Assembly: GCF_021134715.1 (NCBI RefSeq)
Contig: NC_060023.1
Coordinates: 2,728,001-2,792,000, forward strand
Direction of reading: 5' to 3'
Length of the DNA: 64,000 nucleotides
DNA from: Daphnia pulex
Lineage: Eukaryota > Arthropoda > Branchiopoda > Diplostraca > Daphniidae
In this document: piece after piece, positions 33,115-46,020 of the stretch
How positions within the stretch are numbered: position 1 is the stretch's first letter
Layout of the letters: each line of letters opens with the position of its first letter
Notes under the pieces: model-generated
Seen by the model: the letters and a program-made list of their open reading frames with translations, nothing else
What the model was told of the DNA's origin: nothing
Database searches by the model: none
Made by a program: the position numbers and the translations under genes

Positions 33115-36100
33115 TCAAAATATAGGGCTAGAACGACTTGAACGGCAAAACGGACATTGATTTTTCTGTAAATAATGCAGCTCATAGTCATCAGCGTGGA
33201 ATATCTTATTGGAATGTTTACAATGCTTGAGCGCCACATCAGGCAAAAAGTTGCGGTAGTACTGGCTGGGCAAGGGGGACGGCCATCGGCAAACAATCAC
33301 TTCGGTTGGTTTCAATTGAAGCAAAGCGTCACGATTGAGAATGATTTTAGACGTCTGGTCTCGTAACTTTGAAGAAACCAAGTTTGAATTTAGAAACAAA
33401 TTAAACGAAAATAGCTCACATATTTAAAATGTAAATCAGTTAGTTTTACCTGGTGGGAGTAAAAGTAGGACGAAAAGGGATCCGTTGACTGTCTATCGTT
33501 TTCGTATAGTTGATAGTCTTCTCCATTCTTTAATTCGTTGTTTGCTTTCGGAGGTTCAGTTTTTATCAACTGTAGGGCTTCTGCAGCTGAGATGTCTTCC
33601 TCCACATAAAATTCCACCAAAGGAAGGATCTCTGTGAAAAAATAAAATAAACTCAAGTTTGGGTTTCCAAGAAACCGCTAAAGTAGAATTTTACCGAAAG
33701 AAATGAAAGAAAAGATGAAATTTTCGCCACAGTGAATGCAGCAGTTTACACGCGGATTATACAGCGGATTGCTCATGGAGCATCGGCAACAAAGAGGAAG
33801 GAGGTCCTCTGCGTCTTGGTACGGTTGGGCGCGGATACTCAACACCGCCAAGTTGACACTCTCCTGAAACTGAACAGGTATCTTCAGACTCTGCAGCAAC
33901 GTCACAGCATGCTTCGCCGTCTTGTATGCGCCTAACGTCTTGGCGTATTTCATCAAGGAATAAACCACTGCGAATCGACTGATGCCATTTAATGGACCCT
34001 TTAATCACAAAAAACGTAATCATTCATCATTCATTCTACGGTTCAGATTTTCTATGAATCAATTACGTGGAGTGTTTCGTGAAGAAGATAACGCGCTATG
34101 TTAAATAATGCTTCCGGCAAACTGGAAGTGAAAGGCTCATTCTAAAAAAAAATAATTAACGAAAGACTTGAAAACTTCACTTTTTGTTCCATACTAATTT
34201 AGAAGCACAGATAATTACCGTGAAGCGATGGATTGCTTGATAAGCATAATATGCCAAACTCTTGCGTTCTAAAGCGTGAAACTGAGTAACGTGCTTCAGT
34301 GCTCTGTTTGACAATTCCCCGTTCATTAAGGTTTATTATTATTATTATTGTTTTTTCATTCAGAAAGTTTTTGTAGAAATGGAATAGCTAACGCTTTAGT
34401 GGCCAACTGGAGCCGATGTTTGGCGAAGAGCCAGAAGAAATGTGAGGCGTCTTCGTATTTGTTTAACGCCACGGAGTTCATTGCTAGTGTGTTGAGAACT
34501 CGCTCCGCTTCGTCCAAACAACCCACTCCGTAATAAGCTGAAAAAGCAAAAATTTTTAAGACAAACCTCTTCATTTTTCTTCGAAATTAAAAATGTTTCA
34601 CCTTGCTGAGCTTCGATAAATTGCTCCTGTTTGGCCAGCCAACGAGCATAAGGTAGGTAAACATTTCGACTGATATCGGGATGCTGCTTGGCGAGTGCCA
34701 GAGCTTCAAAGCGCCACACTCAACCAAAGCGGCAGCCAGAGCAGTCGTATCACCAAGACGCCGCAGGATGTCACAGGCCAGCTGGACTGATCCCAATCGA
34801 CGAAGATGGTCTGCAATGATGCGTAACGTTGACGCTTGGTCCGTTGCGTCCAGTCTTCGAGACGCGTCAACAAGCCTGTACAACATTTAAAACATTTTTT
34901 AGTCCTGGATAATTTCAAAAGTGATTTACTAATCGACTCACATGGATGTCCATCCGTTGGCAGCGATAATCTCAACAGCTTTGAGAATTTCACCGGCATT
35001 CAGGTACATTTCTGCTGCGGCTCGTGGGTCGTGAATATCTTGCGCCCAATCCGCCCGTTTTTTCAGGATGTTCATCCGTTCGGTCGTACTGTCTCCGCCG
35101 AGATACTTCTGGGCTTGATCAAAAAGGCGCAAATCGGTGAAGAGAGCCACCGCCTTGTCGCTACGGCCGCACTTGCGGTACAAGCGAGCCTCTTCGTTGA
35201 ACTTTCCCTGCCACGCAAGGATGTCGCCGATAAATACATTGTGGTTGATATTCGCCTGTGGTCCTCCCAGCCGCTTTCGATTGGCGAATAATTCCATCAG
35301 CTCCAGGTATTTGTAGTCCTGGATACGTTGGAACGCCTGTGTGGCAATGTCCAGTTCCAGCGCATTGACCGACTCGTGTGCCAGCTGAACCAGTCGGCCT
35401 CCGTCACGCCCATACAAGCCACTTCGTAAGCTTCGCGGTAGAGCTTACGGTCAAGATACTGGTACATGGGTGAACTGACAGAGGCACCTGAAGGGTGGCC
35501 ATGCTATATCCCTGCAAGCAAAAGATTTTGGCGCCGTAGATCCCACGACGTAGCCTTGAAACTTTTGCTGATGACAGGGAAAATTCGATGCTTTGATGTT
35601 CAACCAGTTCTGACCCGAGAAGCAAACCATATCTTCGCAGTGAATGTTCCAAGCGACGCTATTAGCATGTGGCTCCTACATTCACAATTTAGTTGAAAAT
35701 TGTTCTGTTTGAATTTGGGGAAAAGTTTTGGAACTACCTGAGAAATCAATTCACTGTTGCTCAATTGATAGACAGAGCAGGTATTGTTGTCATCTACAAT
35801 GGCCACCTTTTGGCGTGAAGAGCTCAAGTCCAGGCAGCGGATACGGACACTGATCTTGAGCAACTCCACCGGGAAAGGGTTATCTAAAAATATTTTGGAC
35901 ACCTGGCCATTCTTCAAGCCTAGCAGGAGACCCTCTTTGTTGGCCGGTTCGCCGACGATTTTTATGTAGCGCACGGGTGAATCTAACGTCCACTTGCGTT
36001 CCTTGACGCCCTAAAAGTTCACCGACTGCAGTTTCTTTTCCTGAACGAAACAAAAAAAAACCCAGACAGATGTGATACGTTAGATAAAAATTTTGCAAAG

Positions 36101-37258
36101 AAAATCATAAAAGATTTACGTGACACAGAATGATGTGGTTGGTACAAATGACCATAAGGCTGCATTCGAAATTCTGACTGATTTTTTCCTTGATGACATA
36201 GTGCAGCTGTTCGCCTTCCTGTTGCTCGTAAATCATGAGTTTTTCTTGCAGCTGGACCTAGAAGAATCCAACAATAACAAGACATCATCATCCGGTCACA
36301 TATTCCTGCGCATTGCACGACGACTTACCGCTAAGCGACTTTTGTAGATGGCGATTTTCTTGATAAGGTCACGGCAACAGATACGCACTTTTTCCTCCGT
36401 CAGTAAGTGGTGGACTACCACGTCTGTCAGATGTTCTCTATTTTTCGAAATAACAAAGTAAAACGGCATTTTAAATTAAGCTCATTCACACGATCCTTAA
36501 CAATACCTGAATGCGTAGCGTTCTTTATAGAGACCGTGAACGGTGCTAAATATCAGCTGGTGACAACCGACTGTTCCGTCTTTACTGCCAACGGCCTACA
36601 AGCAACAGATAGAATTTTAACGTTTAAAAATCTAAATATGTCAAAATTTTGAATGGCGTTTCTTACCACAACTGTGCTGTTTTGTTTGGTTGTCGTGGCC
36701 CAGACCCACTTACTACACCCAGCTATGGAACCGAGAGCATATCCTTCGTTACTAAAGAGCTGACACTGTCGGTTGGATCCACAGACAAGTAGATAGTCAC
36801 CACCGGCGTGACGATAAGGAACTATTCGGCAAGCGTTGAAACCCAAAGGTTTCTCCGAACGGATCTAGTAAATTCATACAATAACATTCAATTTTTAGAG
36901 GAAAGCACTTGTTGAAACAATGATATCTGATATACTCATACTTGTTTTCCGTTGGGGAGGTGGAAGGATAACGTTCTGTTACCCCAATCCGTGACACAAA
37001 GCATTTCTGCTTGGTCAGTCCTACCAAAAGAGATTTTATTAAATGACGAGAGGGAATTAATTAGCATTATGTAAACAACAACATGTACCTGTTGATGTTC
37101 CAGCACAAGGCCCATACTGGTGACTGATTGCCTCCTGGTCTTTCAATTTTAGATTTTTCATCTCCAGACTAGAATACAAAAGTTATGAGTTATCATGAAG
37201 TTTAAAATATTTTAAGAATGTTTATGCATACCCTGTTTCGGATGGAAATTGTGTCTCA
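33115..37258 (-). pseudogene. IFT122: IFT122 (intraflagellar transport complex A) pseudogene, 5'-truncated
   Basis: Minus-strand exons: about 37232-37258, 37089-37168, 36942-37020, 36667-36864, 36507-36595, 36329-36437, 36120-36257, 35738-36040, 34942-35675, 34602-34875, 34393-34537, 34219-34303, 34067-34141, 33695-33998, 33450-33631, 33115-33366. They follow IFT122 from the late WD40 repeats (HLPNGKQ, QCQLFSNEG, GLKNGQVSKIF) through the TPR-like region (AAEMYLNAGEILKAVEI) to the C-terminal Cys pairs (CCRCS, CPFCRS). IFT-A works in retrograde ciliary transport. All junctions are GT-AG and in phase, yet the frame has a TAG at 36011-36013 and single missing bases near 35535, 35471, 35388 and 34706. 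The first WD40 repeats are absent beyond 37258. Either a decayed duplicate or poor local sequence; truncation favours a pseudogene. Confidence 0.8.
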
Positions 37259-37654
37259 CACTTACTCTGTCCTATCTCTGACCATGGGTATGTAGAGACT
37301 CTCCATACCCCTGCTCTGACAGAACACCACTTGCAGGTTGCAGCGCAAGCCGTAGTTACAAGGGCATGGTCTGGGCATGACCATGACAAGGGGTTGCGTT
37401 GCGGTTGCCGACTCTTTTTGCAAGTGCAATTTGGGAAAAATGGGAAAAATTTTAGGATGTTGCAACGTTGGATGCTTCGTCTGTGTTTGCTCAGTATCTG
37501 CTGTAAAGTTTAGTTTCTGTTTCCGAACATTTTATTCAATTTCGGGTTGTAATAACACATCATCCGCTGCTATCTGTCCAACAGCTCTAGCATGCCGCAA
37601 GTTTTTACGGTTCCGTTTTTGTGGCGTATCTGTGTTAATTTTATCGCAGACAAT

Positions 37655-39521
37655 ATGGAAAAGTTCTCTAAGAAATCGTCGACAAGCGAACTGGAAGCCA
37701 TCGATGCAGAGGCTGTCCCTTTCTGCAATTTCCAAGAATTACGTAATAAACCAAATACTTTTATTCAATCACCGTCTTCGTATTGTCTTACATTATTTCA
37801 CGTTTAGCTTCCACTGTTTTGGAAGAACTTGTCAAGACTCTCAGCACAAAACGCAGAGATAATTATCGACAATTCATTGCTCTTCTGATGGTCCCAAATT
37901 TGAGTACTTTAAATCTTTCTATCTGTGATAAGAATGAGCTTTCCCACCTTGTTCCTCTTGCAGCAAAAAATTGCCCGGTCAGTATAAAATCAAGTTTTAT
38001 CATTTTTATATAAATTTTATAACCGATTTCTACATTTTACAAAGTAAAGAATCTGACAAGTTTAGTAATAACGGGTCGTCCCTACATCGAAGAAGACTAC
38101 TTTAGTTTCATTCAGAATTTTACTAAATTAGAAATATTAAATATATCCAAGACATACACTCCAGAAAAGTTCTGGAACATTCTTGGAACACATTGTAAGG
38201 ATCTAAGGTATTAGTTTTATCAAATTTCATTTGAAGGGATTTTGTTATTCTGATTAATATCTCATATAATTTTTATTTGCACAACTTATATAGGGAGTTG
38301 TATGCCTCACAAAGTCTATTGACTGACACTGGGATTGAATGGTTGTGTGTTATTGGGAAATGCAAGTCTATTCAAATTTTGGATCTGACAAGGACGGCAG
38401 TGACATACGAAGGAATTACTAAGGCTCTCGAACATTTGCCTTCCTTGAGAAAACTAAAGCATTGGCAAACTATTAGAGTTCTGGCTCAAATCTATAAAAG
38501 GGCAGTAGATGAAAAGTTGAGCGATATTCCCAAGTTTACCTTATCTTCGATTAAAAGCACTAACTTTACGCCGAAGTGGAATCGTGATGTTGGGTTAGCA
38601 GATGTTGGGTTAGCTGTCCATATTTGTCCTTTGATTACCGAATTACATATACATAGTTATCTGACCAACATTACGGACAATGACCTACTGGGCTTACTAC
38701 CACTTGAGAAGCTCGAACACTTCTATATCTCTTTAAGTCTCAATGCCAATTTCACATTTGATGGCGGTCTAACTCCATTCCTGAAGGCTACAGGAAACTC
38801 ATTGAAGGAACTCGATATTAACATGGTCCTCGAAGTCGACTACATTCCTACAATCACTCGGCATTGTTCAAATCTGCGCTCCCTCGGTCTCTACTTTAAT
38901 CACACTCGGCTCTGTTCCGTAGGGCAGCGCAATTCTTTCAGTCGCAATCGGACGAAGTTGGAGCGACCGATATTAAATTATCTCGAAATACTTAATCTAG
39001 TGGAACCAAGATCAATAATTCATCCCGAAAGCCTTTGCCTGTTGTTATCATCCCCTTCTCTAAAGTCTATAAGTATAAGTTCTTGTGGCACCCTTACTGA
39101 TGATATGTTACAAGAGGCCGCCAATCTCCATTCGTTCAATAAGCTCGAATCCTTTGAATTGAGTGAATGTAATTTAGTGACTATCAAAATTTTGGATCTG
39201 TTGATGAAAGCGACTAATCCTCTTGAATGGATTTGGTTAACATGGAAACAGAGGGAGCCGAAGGGTTTTAAAAAAATTCTTTGTCGTTGGAAAAAGCAAA
39301 TGGCAAAGAATCACTGGAATGTCAGTTTGTCGGCTGACTATTATGATGACGTATCTGATGTCGAAAGTGAAGATGAAGAAATAACCGATAGCGATGAAGA
39401 AATATCTGATGTCGATAGCGAAGAAATATCTGATAGCGATAGCGAAGATTCCCCAGCTGAAGATAGTGAGGAATCTTCATCCACCGACAGTAACGAAGAA
39501 TTACTTATCATTGATGGATAA
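37655..39521 (+). CDS. Leucine-rich-repeat protein with acidic tail
   Basis: Four exons: 37655-37742, 37808-37977, 38050-38207, 38294-39521; 547 aa. An in-frame ATG at 37592 would add 21 residues; 37655 is chosen for its better context. An N-terminal helix (LPSTVLEELVKTLS) is followed by irregular 25-30-residue leucine-rich repeats of the RNI/F-box-protein type (LSTLNLS, LTSLVITG, LEILNISKT, IQILDLTRT, LKELDINMV, LRSLGLYFN, LKSISISSC). The last 70 residues are almost only Asp, Glu and Ser. No clear F-box, signal peptide or membrane segment. Such LRRs bind proteins; the partner is unknown. It is divergent to the IFT122 pseudogene, only about 400 bp away. Confidence 0.78.
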
Positions 39522-41567
39522 TTACAACGATGGCAGTATTTCTTTTGGTTTAAAACTTCTCATTTATTTTGGATGGTAATTAAAAAGTTGGCTGTGAAAA
39601 ATAAAAACATCAAACTAATAACACTTGAGTTCTGATATTTATCAACAAGAGCGTCGCTGAATGGAAGTTCAAACGAATTTCCCTTATAATAGCAAATTTC
39701 GCTAGAAAAGTGGGAAAAAAATTGCTTAATTCAAATCGACCTTGAAAATGTACTGCAGCCAACTCAAATAGCCTACGTTGGATGGCTACCTGACTGAAAA
39801 AGCTGATTATTTTCCAGACTGACCCAGAAAATGAAACCCAATCACTGGAAACAAAATACGTCGCGTTATTACAATGGTAATTCATTTCTTAAATAGGACG
39901 GTCAAAGAGGTTAAATAGGACGGTTAAATAGGACTCGATAAGAGCATTCAGTGGATGGACGATGCCTGATATCGATATCAATCGGGTTATTCAACTTTGG
40001 ACTAGCAAATAGTGGGAAATAGTTATAATTAATACTGCGTCCTACCTTGAAGCCTTGGAAATACCGTCGAGCAGGCACCTCCTCTTGTTGAGGGCTCCGC
40101 CCACACAGAAACTGAGAGTTGACATCAGGGAGATCAGAAGAGACAGGCATCGGGTATCTCCGTTTCAACGTATAGGGAAGCTTGATAATGAATGTCATTT
40201 AAACGACACGCAGCATATTCACAGTAGAGGACCCCATTGAGGCAAAACGAATAGCTTTCTTTTTGCATTCCGCATCTCTTCGGAAGCGACCAACTCGCCC
40301 TGGCAGACTGGCAGTGCTGGAGAATAACTCGACTACCCCGACTCCTGATGATTTCTGCTAGCTCGGATCATTTTTGTCTTCTTCGACGTCCTGGCCAATT
40401 GCCATCGATACCAACGAGTCGAAAAGTCGTATCGGAAAAAAAGACATCGGCAGGAGCTCTCAAGTAAGATTTTACAGAGCTGCCTTCGCTACTGCATCAG
40501 CCGCCTCCCTGTGAAGATATTTGGCAGACAAAGTCGAAGAATAAAAGAAAGAGCAACAATTGTTAGAACACAGCAGCAAATATGATATTCTAAAAACCAA
40601 ATAACTTACTGAACCGGTGTGGTGTTGTGCTATTTGCTATTTAAGTTACACCAAACGATTCTTCTTGAGCACCAGTAACATGACAGTATCTAACCTCTGG
40701 GTTTGCTGTACTCTGTTCCTTGTACACCGTTCCATTGGCTACTATCTAGTTACATGTAGAGAAAAAGAATTAGTTAGTTACAGTTAGAGAAAGGCAAAGT
40801 AAAGGAACCACACAAGTGAGACAGATAACCTAGACTTAATTTAGCAGAGGTTCACGTTTCCTGCTTAGACATTAAACTGTTTAACTTGAACTGGATTCAT
40901 CAAAGCTATTTTCTATACCTTTTTTGGTTTTTGGATTTTAAACAGCAAATTTTTGTTGAAATGGCATGGTGTTCTAGAGTTTCAATTTCTTTTAATTTTC
41001 TTTTTTCTGGATGACTTATTACTCTTTAGTCTTTACTGGTTAATCAGCTAGTTGGAGTCATGAATGAAAAAGACAATCCCTTGGAGTAGCTGTCACTTAC
41101 AAGAAAAAATAAACACTATAAGCATGGACAAATAAAACACAATTTTTCCTGTTTAAAAAAAACTAGATAAAGATGATATATCACCATTTCAAAGCACAAT
41201 TTCATTGCCCTGGGCTATTACAGAAAAATCCACAAGAATTTTAACAATAACATAAGGAAAACCTTAATGAAATTATTCGAAATCAAAATGACTTAACCCA
41301 AATTCGTTATCCATAATTCGTCGATAACACAACAACTGGTTATCCATTTTCTTTACGGTTACATGGAACATGGAACAGAACCTTCGAGATCCATTCAGTC
41401 CAGTCACACGCTTTCTAGTTTAAGAAGCTACCGCTGAAAGCGCTTTGTATACAAATGAGTCAAACGACCATTGACCACGTAGCAACGCAAGTCTCAACGT
41501 AAGTTCATCGTACACACTAGCTAGCTAGCTACACACTGAGTACACATCGTAGATTCGTCGTCAGTTC
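39522..41567. other. Intergenic
   Basis: No supported gene. Minus-strand ORFs at 39610-39885 and 39911-40198 lack domains, promoters or splice partners. No transposon ends recognised. Confidence 0.45.
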
Positions 41568-42538
41568 ATGCAAACTGGTAATTATTTAATCAAGTGGTAC
41601 CCAACTGACAAAATGCATCCCTGTGAAAACTTCAAGTTCTGTGGCAGAACTTTTGAAAAACGGTTAAAGATGCACAATCATTATAAGAATTGCATGATTG
41701 AACGTGTTTGTCCGATATGCCGCACTCGACCGAGGTTCAAGTCAGAGTCTGGCTTCCGTAACCATGCACTAATGCACAAGGTAAACTATTTTAACATTAC
41801 AAGTTTTCTGTAGTTAGATTTCATTAATTCATTTGTTTAAGTTTTTTTAAATAATTTTAAATGTTCTCCTGTTTACTATTCAGCGAAATGTACAGCCATT
41901 GATTTTTGGTATCGGTCGGCCTACCTCTACTGAGCCGATTAATGGAATGGAAGTCGTTCCAAAGGAAATCCCAATTCCGAAATCCAGCAACGTCCAGGAA
42001 ACAACAACAGAAAACGACGATGATGTGGAAGTCATTCCAGAGGAAATCCCAATTCCGGAATCCAGCAAGGTCCAGGAAACAACAAAAAAAGAAAGCGACA
42101 ACGATGGACATTTTTCCAGGGATGAAGTATTGGTGAGGATTGAAAAATTGGTAAGAAATACATTTTTTTTTTTTTTATTTTAGCCATATCACCAATTATA
42201 ATTCCATTTATTTTCCCACCTTTTCAAATTTCAGAATTCCACCTACAATAATTTCATGGAGCATTCAGCTGTTATTGCCAAAAACTTGCGGCTGAAGGAA
42301 GAAAGACAGGAAAAAAGACTCACTCAATTACAAAATTCATTAGAGAAGATAAGAGCACTGAGGTAATCTTTTTTTTCAAATAATATTTATATACATCTTT
42401 ATTACACTCATTTATCATTGGCAATTTAGAAATGCGCAGAAGAACAAAATTGGGCAATTTTTGAGGAAGAGGCGCAAGATGGAGTCCGCTACAGAACAGC
42501 CTTGTTGCGCGAAGATCAAGTTCATCCCGCACTCTTAG
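41568..42538 (+). CDS. Small zinc-finger protein with internal duplication
   Basis: Four exons: 41568-41770ish (donor after CACAAG), 41884-42150, 42235-42362, 42430-42538, phases consistent; about 230 aa, or 15 fewer if the ATG at 41613 is used. The N-terminus has two Cys/His clusters: CENFKFC with H and C further on, then a C2H2-like CPICRTRPRF with NHALMH. A duplicated acidic segment follows (EVVPKEIPIPKSSNVQETT and EVIPEEIPIPESSKVQETT), then a charged predicted coiled coil (EERQEKRLTQLQNSLEKI) and a basic C-terminus. No known family recognised. The upstream CGTCAGTTC could be an initiator. Confidence 0.65.
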
Positions 42539-45500
42539 AAGCTTACCTAAAAAGAAAAGAAAAGAAAAATTAAATCAATTTCATTAATGTTTATCATTAC
42601 TCAAGTTTTTAAATAAATTTCCTTTCTTCATTTTTAAATAATTTTACTTTTATCATTATTTCACAACTATGATAATTGACTAATTGTATAACTTAATCAT
42701 TACTCCGCCATCTATCACACTACACAAGGAACATCGTTGGCGGGACACTAGTGAAGCTCCCTACGAGTGTATTGCATGCAAAGATTCCGTACGCAATTAA
42801 AAATCCAATTATTTAGATCCCCCATTACGTTCAGAAACTCCATTTCTTCCTCTTCTGTTTGGTCAGTTGTAGTTAAGTTCTCAAATGCCGTTTGCAGATC
42901 TTTTTTTATCTTTATTCAGAACAATTGTTGTTTTTATTCAGTTGTAAACTCCTTTGCGGTGCGCTGCTTACGGAGAGTCCTTACTCGGCTTACGTCGTTC
43001 TCGTTAATTGCTGGAGTTGCTCCCGATCTTCTTTTACGTTTTTTCCGACGATGACATGAGAAATCATCATCGTAGATTGTGTTGAAAGTAGAAAGCAGCT
43101 CAAACTCGTTACAAGCAGGATGAAACTAAGCTGTGTTGACGCCCATCAGTGTCATCTAGTGTTGCGATAATCAAGCTGTAGCTAATGGTCTGTGGGCAAA
43201 GAAGAAAAAAAAAAGATTATTTTTATCACTTTTGATATCATACCAATATGCACAAGGTTTCCCAATGTCTTCGCCGATTTCGACACGGTACTACAGCGTG
43301 ACAGATGCAGCCTTTACCACTAAGTTACTACTACGACACAGTGACACACTATAAAACTAAGCATTCCAAAACACTCTTAGCCAGAAACCCTTTTTAAGAT
43401 AAGATCGACTTCCGGTAATAGTTCATACCGGATGTGCGATAAAAAAAATCAACCCAACTACTAAATCTAACTCTTACTTACTATTAAAAAAACTAACGAG
43501 ATTAACAGATCAGAATAAGCCAGACCGATTTTTACCTAGCATAAGACGTGGGACAATCTTTTAAGCCGTTGTACTCGAGTTGACTACTGCTACCGGTATG
43601 AGAGCTGTTGAACCCTGAATGGAAAACCCTGATTGTTTGTGTTCTGTTGTGAAGGCAATAAATACACAACAATAATGAGAGTGCAATTATACGGCCGCGT
43701 AGTACTATTACCATCGCTAAAACTGGACGTGTACAAACCATCGCCGTAAACGCAGCCTTTTCAGCGATCATGGAACCATGACGCTGCCCAGCAGAATGAA
43801 TGGAACAGTGGCTTCAAATGCCGAATGGTGAACAGCGATCTTATTTGGTACGACACCGGAAAAATCGGCTGAGGAGTGGAAGTTTTCTTTGCTGGATCTC
43901 CATATGGCTGGAGTGAGTAAGCGGGTTGGTCTTGGAAGAGATATGTGAGCTGTTGCGCCAGGTTTACTGAAAAGTTACTTAAGCACATAAACAAATTGTG
44001 GAATATTATAGTTTTTGTTCAAAACCCAAAAAATCACAATTAAATTACTTTTAACTTACAAAAACGCAGAGAACTGTGAGCCACTCGGATTAAAAATAAA
44101 TATTTTTTGTGGTGAATAAGGTGGCTCTTAAACAAAATAAAATGTTCAATTTGATCTAATAAATATTTAGAGCTTTTTGGTACTAGTTGACAAATTTAGT
44201 TTCCTGTGTCAAGGCCTCAAGGGTTCCATTTTACAAACTCAACTATCCATGATTGTGTGCATCTTCTCATGCACTGAATACTTAACATTTAGCCTCACTC
44301 ACAGATACGGTTAGAATAGAATTAAGAGGGAAAAAAATGTAGAGAAAATAAAACCGGAATTAGCGGTAGCGATTTGATCGTTGATTCAAACCGATTCTCG
44401 GAACGGAATGGAACGGGAGGTAAAGTCATTCCACGTCAATGGAATACTCAAATGTCGTCGCACTTATGTGTGCAGAAGTTGTGGCCTGGTTCTGGTCTGT
44501 CTGCTGTCTCACATTGCTTGTCGATCATCATTTAGTTGGAGGATGAGTATAAATTTTGAAGGTGACTTTCAAACCTTCAAAAAATAAAGCTTTAGCTCAG
44601 CTGTAATAAGGTAATGGGAATGAAAATGGTAATGTTGTTAAATGCAGTAAGATAGTCTGACCTTTTGAGATTGACTAAAAGTGAAGGTATGCAGCATTCA
44701 TTGTCGAGTTCAGCAGGTTCAATGTCCGGTTTTGAAATATTTGCATACAGAGAAGTGAGCATGTGATGCATTTTCTATTGGCCCTTGCTAACCTGTTAAT
44801 TAATAAGTGAAAAATTTCATAAAAATTAAAAACAAAAAAATTTGCAATAATTACGATAAACACATTTTCAAGCAGTGGATGTGCATTGAAGATAAACATA
44901 TTGTCACAGATTTGGGGATTCAAAGTAGGCTAATGGTTGCAGTTAAGAACCATTAACGTCCAACCTTGCTCTTTTCTCAGAATAATTGTTATGCATTTCA
45001 AGCCTCAAACTGGTTTGTGTGTGTTCTCTCTATTTTATACTAGCATAATTAACAAATATTCCATAAAACAGTCACAACTCACAAGAAGATCAAAGCAGTT
45101 AAGTCATTAACGATACAATCCAACGCCCGCCGTCAACCGAAAAAGGCAGGCGGGATTGGAATGGGAATGACAGTCGACAGACTAAGCAGAGTAGCAGACG
45201 ACAGTGGACATTAGTATGATTCGATAAAGTAGTACGAAATTCCTCTACTAGGTGTCTTATAAAGAATAATGATCGCGGCTTTTTCAAAAATGTTGCGAAG
45301 TTTGTAATAAACTAATAATAAGCCAATAAAATATATCAACAATTGAGTAGAGTTTACGTAGAGATGAGATGATAGTTGAGTTGAGTAGAAATAATGAGTT
45401 TACAATCTCGTATGAGAACTTGAGAAGTTGAGAGTTCCAAGCATGAAAATGTTGATATTTAAAGACCTTAATGTTAAAAGGCAATCGGATCAAATCGGAT

Positions 45501-46020
45501 AGTTTTTCATAAATCACAAGAGTGAGGATGCCAAGATTTAATGGCTTCGTTCGATGATCTATTCGTAAGTGACTGGATGGCAAACAACATTTAATTTCAC
45601 AATTACTTCAGATCTTATAATCCTCAGTCTCAGTTAATATCACCTTTATGATTTCGCTGCTCATTTTACTTACACAAACGAGCTCTTTTAATTAAATCCA
45701 CATCAATTATATTGATACTACCAATTTGAAAATAATAAAATTCTCCAATGGCCCCGCTCTATACTAAGCCTCAATGCAAAACCGAAGCATTTCTTGTTTA
45801 CCCCTCTTTTATGTTCGCTTGAAAGGTCCTCTATTGAGAACATCTCGAACCAACTAACATGACACTTAAACTCTTCCGCACCGTAAGAAAAAAAAATATT
45901 ATACTTTCGGCTAATATAATAATGTGGAAAAAAAAGCGTCAGCACATTATAGGAATGGAAAGAAAAAAGAATTTAACTTTTCCTATGCACCCGTGACTGC
46001 ATAATTGTCTTATCTTTTGG
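42539..46020. other. Intergenic with one weak exon candidate
   Basis: Mostly AT-rich DNA without supported genes. A minus-strand stretch (43541-43771) opens with ATG, contains a hydrophobic segment like a signal anchor (VLRGRIIALSLLLCIYCL) and ends at a good donor (TGCTAG/gtaaaa), but no convincing partner exon could be joined in frame. No repeats with ends were found. Confidence 0.35.
42934..43125 (-). other. Possible last exon of an unrecognised gene
   Basis: After acceptor CAGCTTAG on the minus strand, 63 codons without a stop run to TAA at 42934-42936, with a basic cluster (HRRKKRKRRSG) like a nuclear localisation signal. There is no start codon and upstream exons are not identified. Confidence 0.25.

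Noticed and set aside
39610-40198. Two minus-strand ORFs of 91 and 95 aa
   Set aside because: No conserved motif, splice site or promoter; no coding periodicity that I could see.
43761-43994. Minus-strand ORF overlapping 43532-43771 in another frame
   Set aside because: Could not be joined in frame with the downstream hydrophobic exon candidate.
45284-45583. 99-aa minus-strand ORF
   Set aside because: Leu/Ile/Ser-rich chance ORF without context.
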